From the NCBI GenBank assembly GCA_021772935.1, contig JAJFLA010000056.1, positions 1-64,000 of the forward strand: 64,000 nucleotides of DNA. The letters are read 5' to 3'. The position numbers and the translations under genes are program-made. Positions 1 to 9,000 of this stretch are shown here, piece after piece. How positions within the stretch are numbered: position 1 is the first letter of the stretch; the number at the start of each line of letters is the position of its first letter. A model generated the notes under the pieces. It did not search any database. It had not been told where the DNA came from and worked only from the letters and a program-made list of their open reading frames with translations. Source of the DNA: Gammaproteobacteria bacterium (GTDB lineage: Bacteria; Pseudomonadota; Gammaproteobacteria; Xanthomonadales; SZUA-36).

Positions 1-101
1 AGGAATATGCAACCCGGTGGCTGTGGACGTACAATCATGAGCGACCTAACATGGGTCTGGGTGGTATTACCCCGATTCAGAAACTGGCCATGGTGGCCTG
101 A
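1..101 (+). CDS. IS3-family transposase (OrfB), C-terminal fragment cut by the window start
   Basis: The reading frame entering from the left edge (frame starting at base 3) encodes about 32 residues ending in NHERPNMGLGGITP and a TGA stop. This HERPN plus 'ITPIQ' tail is characteristic of the rve integrase domain of IS3-family OrfB transposases, which catalyse copy-out-paste-in transposition with a DDE site. Only the extreme C-terminus is visible, so the group cannot be set and it is unknown whether the whole element is intact. The sequence just downstream (about 105-146, with GGGAGGATTACC) probably contains the right end of the element, but no terminal repeat can be checked because the left end is outside. 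No gene is seen from 102 to 377. Confidence 0.8.
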   Translation, partial: EYATRWLWTYNHERPNMGLGGITPIQKLAMVA

Positions 102-377
102 CCTCTACTTTTGAAGTCGGTTAAAAAAGGGAGGATTACCCTGGCAAGTAGAGTAGGTAATAAAATACAGGAGATGTTCAAAGGTTTTTCGCTGCACCTA
201 TCGTGTGCTGTAAGCAGAGGAAATCGCAACTATCAAAAGAAGATAAGCGGCGTGAACAAATCGTTGGTATTTAGAGGTTGCCGGGAGCATCAGCGTGATT
301 ATTGACGAGACACTTCCTACAATCCCGGCGATTTCAAACAAAGGATGCCTTTCACTAAATATCAACTATTAGAAAAA

Positions 378-1466
378 CTAAGGGGTCGTCAACTTAAAAA
401 CAAGGATCCCGACAAAAAACGGAAATATTATACTGATTGATAGGAACTTGATGGTGACATCTAGCTTAAGTGGCCATTCACCAACAGCATGCAAATCAGT
501 GATAAGTTTTCTGTAAAACGAATATCTACAATAATTTGTATTCGTAAAATCACCGTTTAGTTTACCAATCAATTGATTTGCAACAGCACAATAAGACTGT
601 GAAAGATTCTCTTTCTCCAATATCAATTTTTTTCGAATAATCATTATCGGATAACAGAACGCAAAAGCAATAATTAGAACGTATAAACCAATAAGGGTAA
701 GCGCAACAATATATTCGTAAATCTGCCCATGATTACCAATTAGCAACACTAGCGGTACAATGAAAATACCAGATAGAAACATCATACTGGTATTCAATGC
801 AAAATTACCTATAAAAGAAAAACCAAAAACCCCATCTCTGTGATACACCCTGTTTTCAAGACCAGAAACATTTACTTTTTTCGTTAAAAGTATCGTTTTA
901 TAAATATAACAAAACCCTATAGATGAGTAGTACCCATACAATAAAACCCCCATGGAGAGAATCCACCAAAGCCAATCGTCATAACCTGATATTCCAAATC
1001 CTTTTACAAATTCTATTGCAAGTAAATATCCAATAAATACTATCGATACCCATAAGATAGATATAGCCCTACATATTGGCATACTAAATATATTTGAATA
1101 CACAAGTTTTCTTACACTACAGCGAAGTGAATCATTTTTAATTAAGCGTCTACAGTGCTTATAAAATATTGGCACCGTATATCTTTCGTAATACCATATC
1201 AATGATGGCCCAACCCACGCCCACGTTCCTGCAAGCCACAGGGCATTTATTTCTGTCATGCTGTGTGTGAGCTGGCCCTGTCGAAAATAAAATAGTGTTA
1301 ATAAGCCAACTATCACAGGGATTAAATGCAAAAGCCCTCCCCAAATCCACTTTCTTTTTTTTGATCCTGGGAGCATTTGAAAAGTCTTAGATACGGAGCA
1401 AAGATACTCAGGTAATGGAATCACCTTCCCAAACCAACTCATTATTAAGCGAATAAGTGTGCCCAT
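378..1466 (-). CDS. Polytopic membrane protein of unknown function
   Basis: This 362-residue protein is not recognised. Hydrophobic segments are visible near residues 45-62, 75-95, 135-155, 165-185, 215-240, 250-275 and at the C-terminus (about 340-358), so it is an integral inner-membrane protein with six to eight helices. A soluble stretch of about 60 residues lies before the last helix. It follows the flavoprotein gene upstream on the same strand after 27 bases, so the two are probably cotranscribed. Base composition is clearly richer in AT than in the housekeeping genes of the window, and an IS3 remnant lies beyond its 3' end, which suggests horizontal acquisition. No substrate can be assigned. 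A role in modifying or moving a lipid is only a guess from the partner gene. Confidence 0.6.
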   Translation of the reverse strand: MGTLIRLIMSWFGKVIPLPEYLCSVSKTFQMLPGSKKRKWIWGGLLHLIPVIVGLLTLFYFRQGQLTHSMTEINALWLAGTWAWVGPSLIWYYERYTVPIFYKHCRRLIKNDSLRCSVRKLVYSNIFSMPICRAISILWVSIVFIGYLLAIEFVKGFGISGYDDWLWWILSMGVLLYGYYSSIGFCYIYKTILLTKKVNVSGLENRVYHRDGVFGFSFIGNFALNTSMMFLSGIFIVPLVLLIGNHGQIYEYIVALTLIGLYVLIIAFAFCYPIMIIRKKLILEKENLSQSYCAVANQLIGKLNGDFTNTNYCRYSFYRKLITDLHAVGEWPLKLDVTIKFLSISIIFPFFVGILVFKLTTP

Positions 1467-1493
1467 AAAAGATTGTCCGTGACTTATATGGCT

Positions 1494-2711
1494 TTACTGT
1501 GTTTTGTTGTTTGATGTGTTTGTTAAAAACCGAAATAACTTCCTTATGGCTTTAGCAGTCTGCAATATAAACAGTCCGTACAGCCTGTTGTACTCATGCT
1601 CACCTGCGAGTATGTCGAGATAACCTTTTTGAAGTGTCCCCGCATCTGAAAAAGCCCACGCAAAGGGTTTTCTTATTAACTTAGGGAAAATAAGATATCT
1701 CCAAATTTTGGCTTGCCGGATTGATTTTGTAATTTCTTTATATCTCTTCCTATAGAGATCAAATGCGTTTCCTCTTCCATGTATATCATCTGATACCGAA
1801 ACAGCAGCAGCGTTGCCACTCTGCATCGCATAAGCGATCCCTTCTCCTGTTATTGGATCAACAATACCAGCGGCATCTCCGCAAAGTAACACAAGATCCC
1901 TTCCTGGCTGTGAACGATAGTCACCGAAAGGGATGAACTGACCTTTAACGTTTAACTTTTTGACATCAAGACCTTTAGCAGATAGAAAATTCGCAAAGCT
2001 TGTTTTTATATCAGAGTTGAGCCTATGTATCCCCCCAACACCGATTGTAAAGGTACTCTTTTTTGGAAAAACCCAGCCATAACCCCATTTGGCGGCACCG
2101 AAATCAATTTCAACATTTTCCGAATGAGTTGGTAACATTTCCCTAGGTACTTCAGCCTCCAACCCGAAACCAATAGTGTTTTTGTTGAATGATGATCCAA
2201 ATAACTCCTTTGCAACTTGACTATTTACACCATCAGCTCCTATCAGGAACCGGTAACCGATGGTATCACCATTTTTCAAATGCACGACTTTATCCACAAA
2301 ATCTAATCGATCAATTTTGACACCAAGTTTTAATGTTGTACCAGCATCCTTTGCGAGCCTCAATAAGTAGTCATCAAAATCTTTACGCATCGTGAAAAAT
2401 AATCGAGAGTACCCTTCGGTACTGGCAAGGAATTTCCCATCAGAATAAAAATCCACATGATCTGAATAGCTAATGATATTACTATCCAACTCCTGACCAA
2501 ATACAGTCTCGAATACATTTTTACTACGCTGAGTAATCAGTCCACCGCAAAGTTTTTCTCTAGGGAAATTGCTTTTATCAATTAGGCAGACGCGCAGTCC
2601 TTCTTTTGCAGCCGTAAACGCAGCGGCACTGCCCGCTGGCCCACCACCAACCACAACAAGATCATAAATTTCTATTTTTTCATTTAACATTCTTTCGCGA
2701 CTATTATTCAT
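1494..2711 (-). CDS. Geranylgeranyl reductase family FAD-dependent oxidoreductase
   Basis: The protein has an N-terminal FAD-binding Rossmann motif (VVVGGGPAGSAAA), then the family signature PREKLCGGLI, and a second FAD motif CGDAAGIVDPITGEGI in the C-terminal half. This order is that of the geranylgeranyl reductase/ChlP-like group, which reduces isoprenoid double bonds or hydroxylates aromatic and lipid substrates with FAD. Length (about 405 residues) is normal for the family. The frame is open to a TTG at 2726, but ATG codons at 2711 and 2690 are both plausible and none has a strong ribosome binding site; 2711 is a compromise. The gene is AT-rich and pairs with the membrane protein downstream. 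The substrate is unknown; the fold is certain, the exact reaction is not. Confidence 0.75.
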   Translation of the reverse strand: MNNSRERMLNEKIEIYDLVVVGGGPAGSAAAFTAAKEGLRVCLIDKSNFPREKLCGGLITQRSKNVFETVFGQELDSNIISYSDHVDFYSDGKFLASTEGYSRLFFTMRKDFDDYLLRLAKDAGTTLKLGVKIDRLDFVDKVVHLKNGDTIGYRFLIGADGVNSQVAKELFGSSFNKNTIGFGLEAEVPREMLPTHSENVEIDFGAAKWGYGWVFPKKSTFTIGVGGIHRLNSDIKTSFANFLSAKGLDVKKLNVKGQFIPFGDYRSQPGRDLVLLCGDAAGIVDPITGEGIAYAMQSGNAAAVSVSDDIHGRGNAFDLYRKRYKEITKSIRQAKIWRYLIFPKLIRKPFAWAFSDAGTLQKGYLDILAGEHEYNRLYGLFILQTAKAIRKLFRFLTNTSNNKTQ

Positions 2712-3017
2712 GGACTTTTGCCACAAGTTAATGGAGAGAAATGTCTCAAAAACAGGGTCTGTATAATACTCTCAAATTGTCCACAGCGACCCTTTGAACC
2801 ATTGAGCAAAACGGACTACCTCCGTCCACCGATCTACATTGTAGATTAGCAGCCTACGCCACACCAATTGTATCAAGTATTAACGACTCTGGTTCCAAAC
2901 TAACGCTAATACCCTCTTCCCTCCACCAATACACAAAGGTCAACTACTCTCGGTCGGCCTTTTTTGTTTCAGGTCATGGTGTACTGGTGCGGGTTCTTGC
3001 ATACACTTGCGGACTTC

Positions 3018-3109
3018 GGGGTGATGAGTTAGCCAGGCTTCAAGAGCGCGTAAGACTCTCTCACCCCCAGCCAATCATAAAAAGAGCCACCCTTGCGGTG
3101 GCTTTTTTT
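3018..3109 (+). ncRNA. Candidate small structured RNA ending in an intrinsic terminator
   Basis: GGGGTGA (3018-3024), one bulged T and GAG (3026-3028) pair with CTCTCACCCC (3058-3067), giving a 10-bp stem. It closes a 29-nt loop that can form a smaller hairpin of its own. Sixteen bases later comes a strong hairpin with a run of seven T. A closed stem followed at once by an intrinsic terminator, in an interval without genes, is the usual layout of a small RNA or the end of one. No known family was recognised, and the 5' end and promoter cannot be placed. Confidence 0.3.
3083..3109 (+). terminator. Intrinsic terminator
   Basis: GCCACC (3086-3091) and GGTGGC (3097-3102) form a GC-rich 6-bp stem with a 5-nt loop, followed by seven T (3103-3109). 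A run of five A precedes the stem, so it could also act weakly on the minus strand. It would end any transcript of the candidate RNA before the TetR promoter. Confidence 0.8.
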
Positions 3110-3293
3110 ATGACTGACAGAGGGAGGGGGCAAGAGCAGCGACGTCGAGCAAAACCCGAACGGGCCGATCCGTAATGCGGGTGGTCAGCGTTTGTTCCTG
3201 CTTTCCATCATCGTCCACAAGCCCGTCTCCGATCCTGCAGGAGACCCAAGCTTATTCTCCTTAGCTGTTAATTGACCGGACACAAAGATATAT

Positions 3294-3330
3294 TTGACAA
3301 TAACAAATCCATACCATACCGTATGGTATG
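3294..3330 (+). promoter_or_regulatory. Promoter and TetR-type operator upstream of the regulator gene
   Basis: A consensus -35 box TTGACA lies at 3294-3299. It is followed at 3310-3330 by a perfect inverted repeat of two 10-bp arms, CATACCATAC and GTATGGTATG, around a single C. The dyad covers the place where the -10 element must be (about 3317-3322), so a bound dimer would block RNA polymerase. Size, symmetry and position 39 bp before the start codon fit autorepression by the TetR protein encoded next. Confidence 0.75.
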
Positions 3331-3368
3331 TTTAATGTCACAATCAAACATTAAGTCCACTAACCATC

Positions 3369-3908
3369 ATGAAACACCGCACCACTAAAAAATCATGGCT
3401 TAAAACGGGGCTGCAAATACTTGCACAACAGGGCGCCGAAAAACTTACCATCGCTGCCCTCTGCACTCAATTGAATGTCACCAAGGGTTCGTTTTATCAC
3501 CATTTCAAAAGCCGGGAAAACTTTATTGAAAATCTTCTTCAATACTGGGAAGAAGCCAATACGCTGGCAGTCATTCAGTTGAGTGAAAACCTTGGCAGCA
3601 CGCGGGCGAAAATCAGGGAAATAACTACGATTGCTGTTGCCAGCATGTCTTCCAGCCCTGAAGTATCCATTCGTGCCTGGGCATTAAAAAATGACAAGGT
3701 CAGATTGTTTCAGGAGCGGGTGGATAAAACCCGTCTGGATTATGCCCAAAAATTATGGACAGAGCTTTTAAATAATGATGAGAAAGCCAGATCTGTTTCC
3801 AGACTTCATTATTCTTTCTTTGTTGGTTGTCAGGAAATTATGCCGACCATGAAGGAAGCCGAAATTTACGCCATGTTTGACCTGTTTATAGACAAGATCA
3901 CTCAGTAA
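3369..3908 (+). CDS. TetR/AcrR-family transcriptional regulator
   Basis: This 179-residue protein has the N-terminal TetR helix-turn-helix at about residues 10-55 (LTIAALCTQLNVTKGSFYHHF), where the turn and the 'GSFYHHFKSRE' recognition helix are diagnostic. The C-terminal ligand-binding domain is of ordinary length and diverged, so the effector cannot be read directly. A perfect dyad overlaps its promoter, so it very likely represses itself. An acyl-CoA dehydrogenase gene begins 59 bp after its stop on the same strand, so it probably controls that gene too and may sense an acyl-CoA or fatty acid, as FadR-like TetR proteins do. That last point is inference from the neighbour. Confidence 0.85.
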   Translation: MKHRTTKKSWLKTGLQILAQQGAEKLTIAALCTQLNVTKGSFYHHFKSRENFIENLLQYWEEANTLAVIQLSENLGSTRAKIREITTIAVASMSSSPEVSIRAWALKNDKVRLFQERVDKTRLDYAQKLWTELLNNDEKARSVSRLHYSFFVGCQEIMPTMKEAEIYAMFDLFIDKITQ

Positions 3909-3967
3909 GGCGGAGTGTCTTTTGTGGATAAGGGTTGACCAGAAACCAGAGCACACGGAGAAATTTC

Positions 3968-5665
3968 ATGATCCTTCTGAATCCCAAAAAATATTATCGT
4001 GAAAACTCAGACGATAGATCCCGTGAGGTGATGCAAAAGACCATTCAGTTTTTTGAAAACAAGGGACTGGAAAAACTTAAAGAAGATTTCCACGAAAGGA
4101 CCTGGTACGCCGACTTCATTGAATTTATGAAGCAGGAACAGATTCTGGCTACCATGATGACCAATGCCGAAAACGGTGATGAAAATGCGAGATGGGATTC
4201 ATCCCGGGTTTGTGAGTTTGCGGAAATATTAGGTTTTTACGGCTTGTGTTATTGGTATACCTACCAGGTTTCCGTATTGGGTATCGGGCCAATTTGGATG
4301 GGTAAGAATAAGGCACTAAAAATGCAGGCGGCCCAGTATCTAAAAGACGGCGAAATTTTTGCGTTTGGGCTTTCTGAAAAAGAACATGGTGCTGATATTT
4401 ACGCCTCCGATATGGTCGTGACACCGAAAGCAGATGGCAAATACTCTGTAACAGGTGGCAAATATTATATTGGTAATGCCAACCAGGCGCGCATGGTTTC
4501 CACGTTTGGAAAAATGTCAGATACAGGTGAATATGTGTTTTTTGTAGCAGATTCCCAGCACCAGGATTACCACCTGGTTAAAAACGTAGTAAACAGCCAA
4601 TCATACGTAGCCCAATACGAATTGAAAGACTATGAGATTTCCCAGGAGCAGATATTGGCCAAGGGCGATGATGCCTGGAATGCTGCCTTGAACACAGTCA
4701 ATGTTGGTAAGTTTAACCTCGGCTGGGCATCCATTGGTATGTGTACGCATGCCTTTTATGAAGCCATTGATCATGCAGCCAACAGAAATCTTTATACGAT
4801 GTATGTTACCGATTTCCCACATGTAAAAAGACTGTTTACCGATGCCTGGGCAAGGCTGGTTGCAATGAAATTATTCGCACTCAGGGCGTCTGATTATCTG
4901 CGCTCTGCGGCATCGGATGACCGCAGGTATTTACTCTATAACCCCATCGTCAAAATGAAAGTTACAACACAAGGGGAGGACGTTATTAACCTGCTTTGGG
5001 ATGTGATTGCTGCAAAAGGATTTGAAAAGGACATGTACTTTGAAATGGCTGCGATTGATATACGCGGATTGCCAAAGCTGGAAGGTACGGTTCATGTGAA
5101 CATGGCGCTGATCATCAAATTCATGGCTAATTATTTCTTCGCACCGAAAGATTATGAAAAGGTGCCACAAAGACTTGATGCGGCTGATGATTCTTTTCTA
5201 TTTGATCAGGGTCCAGCCAAGGGTCTCAGTGATATCCAGTTCCATGACTACAATACGGTGTATAACAGCTACGATTTCCCAAATCTGACAGTTTTCAAAG
5301 CGCAAATTGCCTTGTTCAGGGAAACACTGATCAGAGCCCCGGCATCTACCGAACAAGCCAAAGATGTTGATTTTTTATTGACCGTGGGTGAGCTCTTTAC
5401 ATTGGTCGTGTATGGGCAGTTGATTTTGGAAAATGCTAAAATTTGTGATGTTTCGATTGAGGTGCTGGATCAGATTTTTGACTTTATGGTCAGGGATTTT
5501 TCCAGCTTTGCATTAGAGCTTCACAACAAACCTTCCAGTACTGAAAACCAAATGGCATATGCGCGTAAAATGATTAAAAAACCGCTGGTTGATGAAGCGC
5601 GTTACCAGAAAGTCTGGAAACAGCATGTTTACAGCATGAAAGGTCAGTACGAAATGAATGCTTAA
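3968..5665 (+). CDS. Acyl-CoA dehydrogenase family protein
   Basis: About 565 residues. It has the acyl-CoA dehydrogenase layout: an N-terminal helical domain, the middle beta domain containing FGLSEKEHGADI and VTGGKYYIGNA (flavin and substrate contacts, near residues 135-180), and a C-terminal helical domain. These enzymes introduce the alpha-beta double bond in acyl-CoA esters using FAD and pass electrons to ETF. The length, longer than the usual 380-400 residues, and the extended C-terminus place it near the long FadE-like or prokaryotic ACAD9-like variants. The frame is open from 3935, but ATG 3968 has a GGAG seven bases upstream and gives the natural start. It is downstream of and probably regulated by the TetR protein. 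The preferred chain length is not readable from sequence. Confidence 0.82.
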   Translation: MILLNPKKYYRENSDDRSREVMQKTIQFFENKGLEKLKEDFHERTWYADFIEFMKQEQILATMMTNAENGDENARWDSSRVCEFAEILGFYGLCYWYTYQVSVLGIGPIWMGKNKALKMQAAQYLKDGEIFAFGLSEKEHGADIYASDMVVTPKADGKYSVTGGKYYIGNANQARMVSTFGKMSDTGEYVFFVADSQHQDYHLVKNVVNSQSYVAQYELKDYEISQEQILAKGDDAWNAALNTVNVGKFNLGWASIGMCTHAFYEAIDHAANRNLYTMYVTDFPHVKRLFTDAWARLVAMKLFALRASDYLRSAASDDRRYLLYNPIVKMKVTTQGEDVINLLWDVIAAKGFEKDMYFEMAAIDIRGLPKLEGTVHVNMALIIKFMANYFFAPKDYEKVPQRLDAADDSFLFDQGPAKGLSDIQFHDYNTVYNSYDFPNLTVFKAQIALFRETLIRAPASTEQAKDVDFLLTVGELFTLVVYGQLILENAKICDVSIEVLDQIFDFMVRDFSSFALELHNKPSSTENQMAYARKMIKKPLVDEARYQKVWKQHVYSMKGQYEMNA

Positions 5666-6080
5666 AGTACGCTGTTGGTGTGTTGTCAGGTGAAGGTGTG
5701 GCTGGGTTGTGAAAAACCCCACAGCCTGGCCGGAAACCTTATCCTCATCGGGCTTCCGGCTCGTGCTACGAGTTTCGCCTATCCTTGGCGTTTTCAACTT
5801 CCTTGTTGGGTTAGTGCATCCTTGCTGGATTCATCCGTGAATCCTTAACCTCAGTTGTAGAATGCTTCAAATTCGTAAATGGTGATACTGTAGAAAGTAA
5901 CAGTCTTTCACCCAAGTTTTACCCGTCTTGAATAAGCCATGCCTTTAAATCTTCTCGATCGGTTGCCTTTTCTGCCTTTTCTGCCTTTTTTGCCTTTTTT
6001 TGGCTTTTACGCACCCAACCGCCCCTTAGCTGATCGACATCATGTGCTTCGGCTCGTAAGACTTTTACTCTACAGGCCTT
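5666..6080. other. Gene-free interval upstream of ygfK
   Basis: No gene is seen. The interval has an inverted repeat GCCGGAA/TTCCGGC at 5729-5735 and 5754-5760, which may stop transcription from the dehydrogenase gene although no T run follows. It also has a pyrimidine-rich tandem repeat at 5964-6004 (listed separately). The promoter of ygfK must lie in the last 100 bases, but no clear -35/-10 pair was found. Confidence 0.5.
5964..6004 (+). repeat. Tandem repeat of a TGCCTTTTY nonamer
   Basis: Four head-to-tail copies of TGCCTTTT followed by C or T occupy 5964-5999. The T tract then grows longer and ends in GGC at 6004. Short pyrimidine-strand repeats like this slip during replication. It lies 77-117 bp before the ygfK start codon, so a change in copy number would alter promoter spacing or leader length. 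Confidence 0.6.
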
Positions 6081-9000
6081 ATGTCTGACTTATTTAATCC
6101 GATTTCATCGGCACAATTAATCGAGTGGGTGTTTACTGAACTGGAAACCCACGATTCCATCTTTTCTATTCCCCGGCAGCATTTCTTTGTGCCGAGCGAA
6201 GACGACCCATTCCGAACCAGTGCTTTTTCTCATCCGCTGGAAACTCCATTTGGTCCGGCCGCTGGACCCCACTCACAGATGGCGCAAAATATCGTTGCAG
6301 CGTGGTTGTGCGGTGCCCGTTATATCGAATTAAAAACCGTGCAGACTCTGGATGTGCTCGATGTATCCAAACCGTGCATCGATATGGAAGACGAGGGCTA
6401 CAACGTCGAGTGGTCGCAGGAACTGAAAATCTACCAGTCGTTTGATGAATACCTGCGTGCCTGGGTACTGATCCATGCCTTGCACCACAAGCTTGGTTTT
6501 GCGGGTGAGTCACCCGGCATTGTGTTCAATCTCAGTGTCGGCTACGACCTCGCAGGAATCCAGAAACCGAATGTGCAATGGTTTCTTCAACAAATGCGTG
6601 ACTGCTCCGGCTACAAGCAGACGCTGGTTGATCAGGTGGCCCGTTTTTATCCCGCTATCAGGCAACTACAGGTACCTGATCGTATCTCTGACAATGTGAC
6701 TTTGTCCACGATGCACGGTTGTCCGCCTGCGGAGATAGAGCGAATTTGTGCATACCTGATGCAACAACAGGGCCTGCATACTTATGTTAAATGCAACCCG
6801 ACGCTGCTGGGCCCTGAACGCGTGCGCGGGTTGTTACATGATGAATTGGGATACAACGATGTGGTCGTGCCCGATTCTGCCTTTGAGCACGATCTGAAGT
6901 ACACGGCGGCGGTGCCGATGTTGCACTCGCTGAAGGCGGTCGCGCGTAAAAATAATTTGCATTTTGGTGTGAAGCTCAGCAATACACTCGAGGTGGAAAA
7001 CTTTCGCAGTGTGTTTGATGCCTCAGAAAAAATGATGTATTTGTCTGGACGGCCGCTACATGCAATCACGGTTAATCTTGCCCATGAGCTGTTGGAAGAA
7101 TTCGACGGTGATTTACCAATGTCATTTTCCGCCGGTGCGGACTGTTTCAACTCGGCCGACCTGCTGGCTGCGGGTATGCAAACCATCACAGTATGTTCCG
7201 ACCTGCTAAAAACTGGTGGGTATATGCGTCTGTTGCAGTATATCGAGCGGGTCAGAGATGCCTTTAAAAATGCCGAGGCGAGCAATACCGACGAATTTGT
7301 GCGTGCAAAAGCGGCGACTGTCACCAAGGAGACAGATAACAGTACCAACACTCGTGTCAACTTGGCTCGGTATGCGGAACAAACACTCGGACAAAGAAAG
7401 CTAAAGAAAGCTACATTTCTGACGTCTCGCAGTAAGACCGAGCGCAAGCTGGGTTTATTTGATTGTATTCAGGCGCCCTGCATTGATCGCTGTGCGGTCA
7501 AGCAAAAAGTCCCGCAGTATATGAACGCGGTTCGGGAAGGTGATTTTGAAGAAGCCCTACGTTTGACTCAGAGCGATAATCCGATCGCCACGACGCTCGG
7601 TCGGGTTTGCGATCATCTATGTGAGACCACGTGTATCCGCACCCACCTTGATGAACCACTGGCAATTCGCGATATCAAGCGCTTCATTATGGATCATGAG
7701 CTCCGACCCGGTCTGAGCACCCAGGTGCCGCCACGGGGCCTGAAAGTAGCGATAATCGGCGCTGGTCCCGGTGGCATGGCGGCGGCATCAGAATTAGCAC
7801 AGGCTGGTTGTGCGGTCGAAATCTTTGAAATGCATACTTACGCGGGTGGCATGGTAGGTGGTGCGATTCCAGAATTCAGGCTGCCACAGGCGATGTTCGA
7901 CCGCGACCTCGAACGTCTGTTGCAATTGGGTGTGCGTATTCATTATGGAGTTAAGGCAGGGCGGGACATCCATCTCTCACAACTGCGCCAGCAGGGATTT
8001 GACCGTGTAGTCATCATGGTTGGGGCCCAGCTGGGCAAGAAACTGGGCTTGGCGGGTGAAGAAAGTGATGGTGTCATGGACGCCTTGTATTTTCTACGGC
8101 AGGCGCGGGAAGGACAACCAGCCCACATCGGTCAGCACGTCGGCATTATCGGTGCAGGTGACACGGCCATGGATTGCGCGCGCACCGCCTGGCGGCAGTC
8201 CGACAGTCGTGTCAGTGTAATCTACCGACGTAGCATCGATCAGATGCCGGCAGATCGTGAAGAGGTGGCTTTGTTGGCCGAGGAAGGAATCGACGTTGTA
8301 GAAATGACAAAGCCACAACAGCTGCTGATCGAACACGGCGCACTACGCGGCCTGCTGTGCCGACGAATGGAATACAAGGGTCAACGGGATGCCTCTGGTC
8401 GTAAAATCCCATACGAAGTGCCTGACTCAGATTTCGAAATACCGTTGGATACGCTGATTCTGGCCATCAGTCAGCACGCGATTTTGGATTTCTTCGATCA
8501 GGAACCGATCACGGTCAACCAGTGGGGTTACATCGAGGCTGATCCGATTAGCTTTGAAACGTCGGTGCCTGGGGTCTATGCCGGTGGTGACGTGGTCAAT
8601 GACGGACCTTCGTCTATCGTTGAGGCGGCCGCCGACGGTAAGGCGATAGCCGCGGCCATTCTGGATCGACATTCTGTCGATGCTGTACCGGTGCCAGGTT
8701 TCGATACCACGAAGCTGTTACGCAAGCGCGCCCAGCGGCAATGGCGGGTGCCCGTGCAGCACACGGCGCTTGAGAATCGGCACAATGATAAGGAGGTGGT
8801 TCTCACTTACAGTGAACAGCAGGCACAGAGCGAAGCTGCACGCTGCCTCGATTGTCACAAGTACTGCAGCCTTTGTGTAGGTGTGTGTCCAAACATGGCT
8901 TTGCAAACGTGGCAAATGGAGCCATTTGAGGTACATTTGCCTGATATCTACATTGGATCGGAGGGTGTTAACACACGTCCAGGTAAGGTTTACTCGGTGC

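Larger units (their letters stand above)
2712..3293. other. Gene-free interval between the flavoprotein and the TetR gene
   Basis: No convincing coding region is present. The interval should hold the minus-strand promoter of the flavoprotein gene (a TATTAT-like -10 is visible near 2764). It also holds a small dyad ATCTACA/TGTAGAT at 2832-2846, and the structured RNA candidate and terminator listed separately. An open frame at 2987-3175 crosses the terminator hairpin and shows no protein-like pattern. Short stretches ending in CCA (about 2915-2927 and 3067-3073) recall tRNA 3' ends, but no T-arm or anticodon arm can be drawn. Confidence 0.5.

Noticed and set aside
111-305. 64-codon open frame with TTG start after the transposase end
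   Set aside because: It covers the probable IS end, has no ribosome binding site and no protein-like pattern.
2880-3075. tRNA or tRNA fragment because of CCA-ending stretches
   Set aside because: No T-arm GTTCRA, anticodon arm or 7-bp acceptor at tRNA spacing could be drawn; the stem at 3018-3067 is a plain hairpin.
2987-3175. 62-codon open frame
   Set aside because: It runs through the terminator hairpin and its T run; amino acid content is that of random GC-rich sequence.
5964-6004. CRISPR-like repeat array
   Set aside because: Repeats are contiguous nonamers without spacers; no cas genes or true arrays were seen anywhere in the window.
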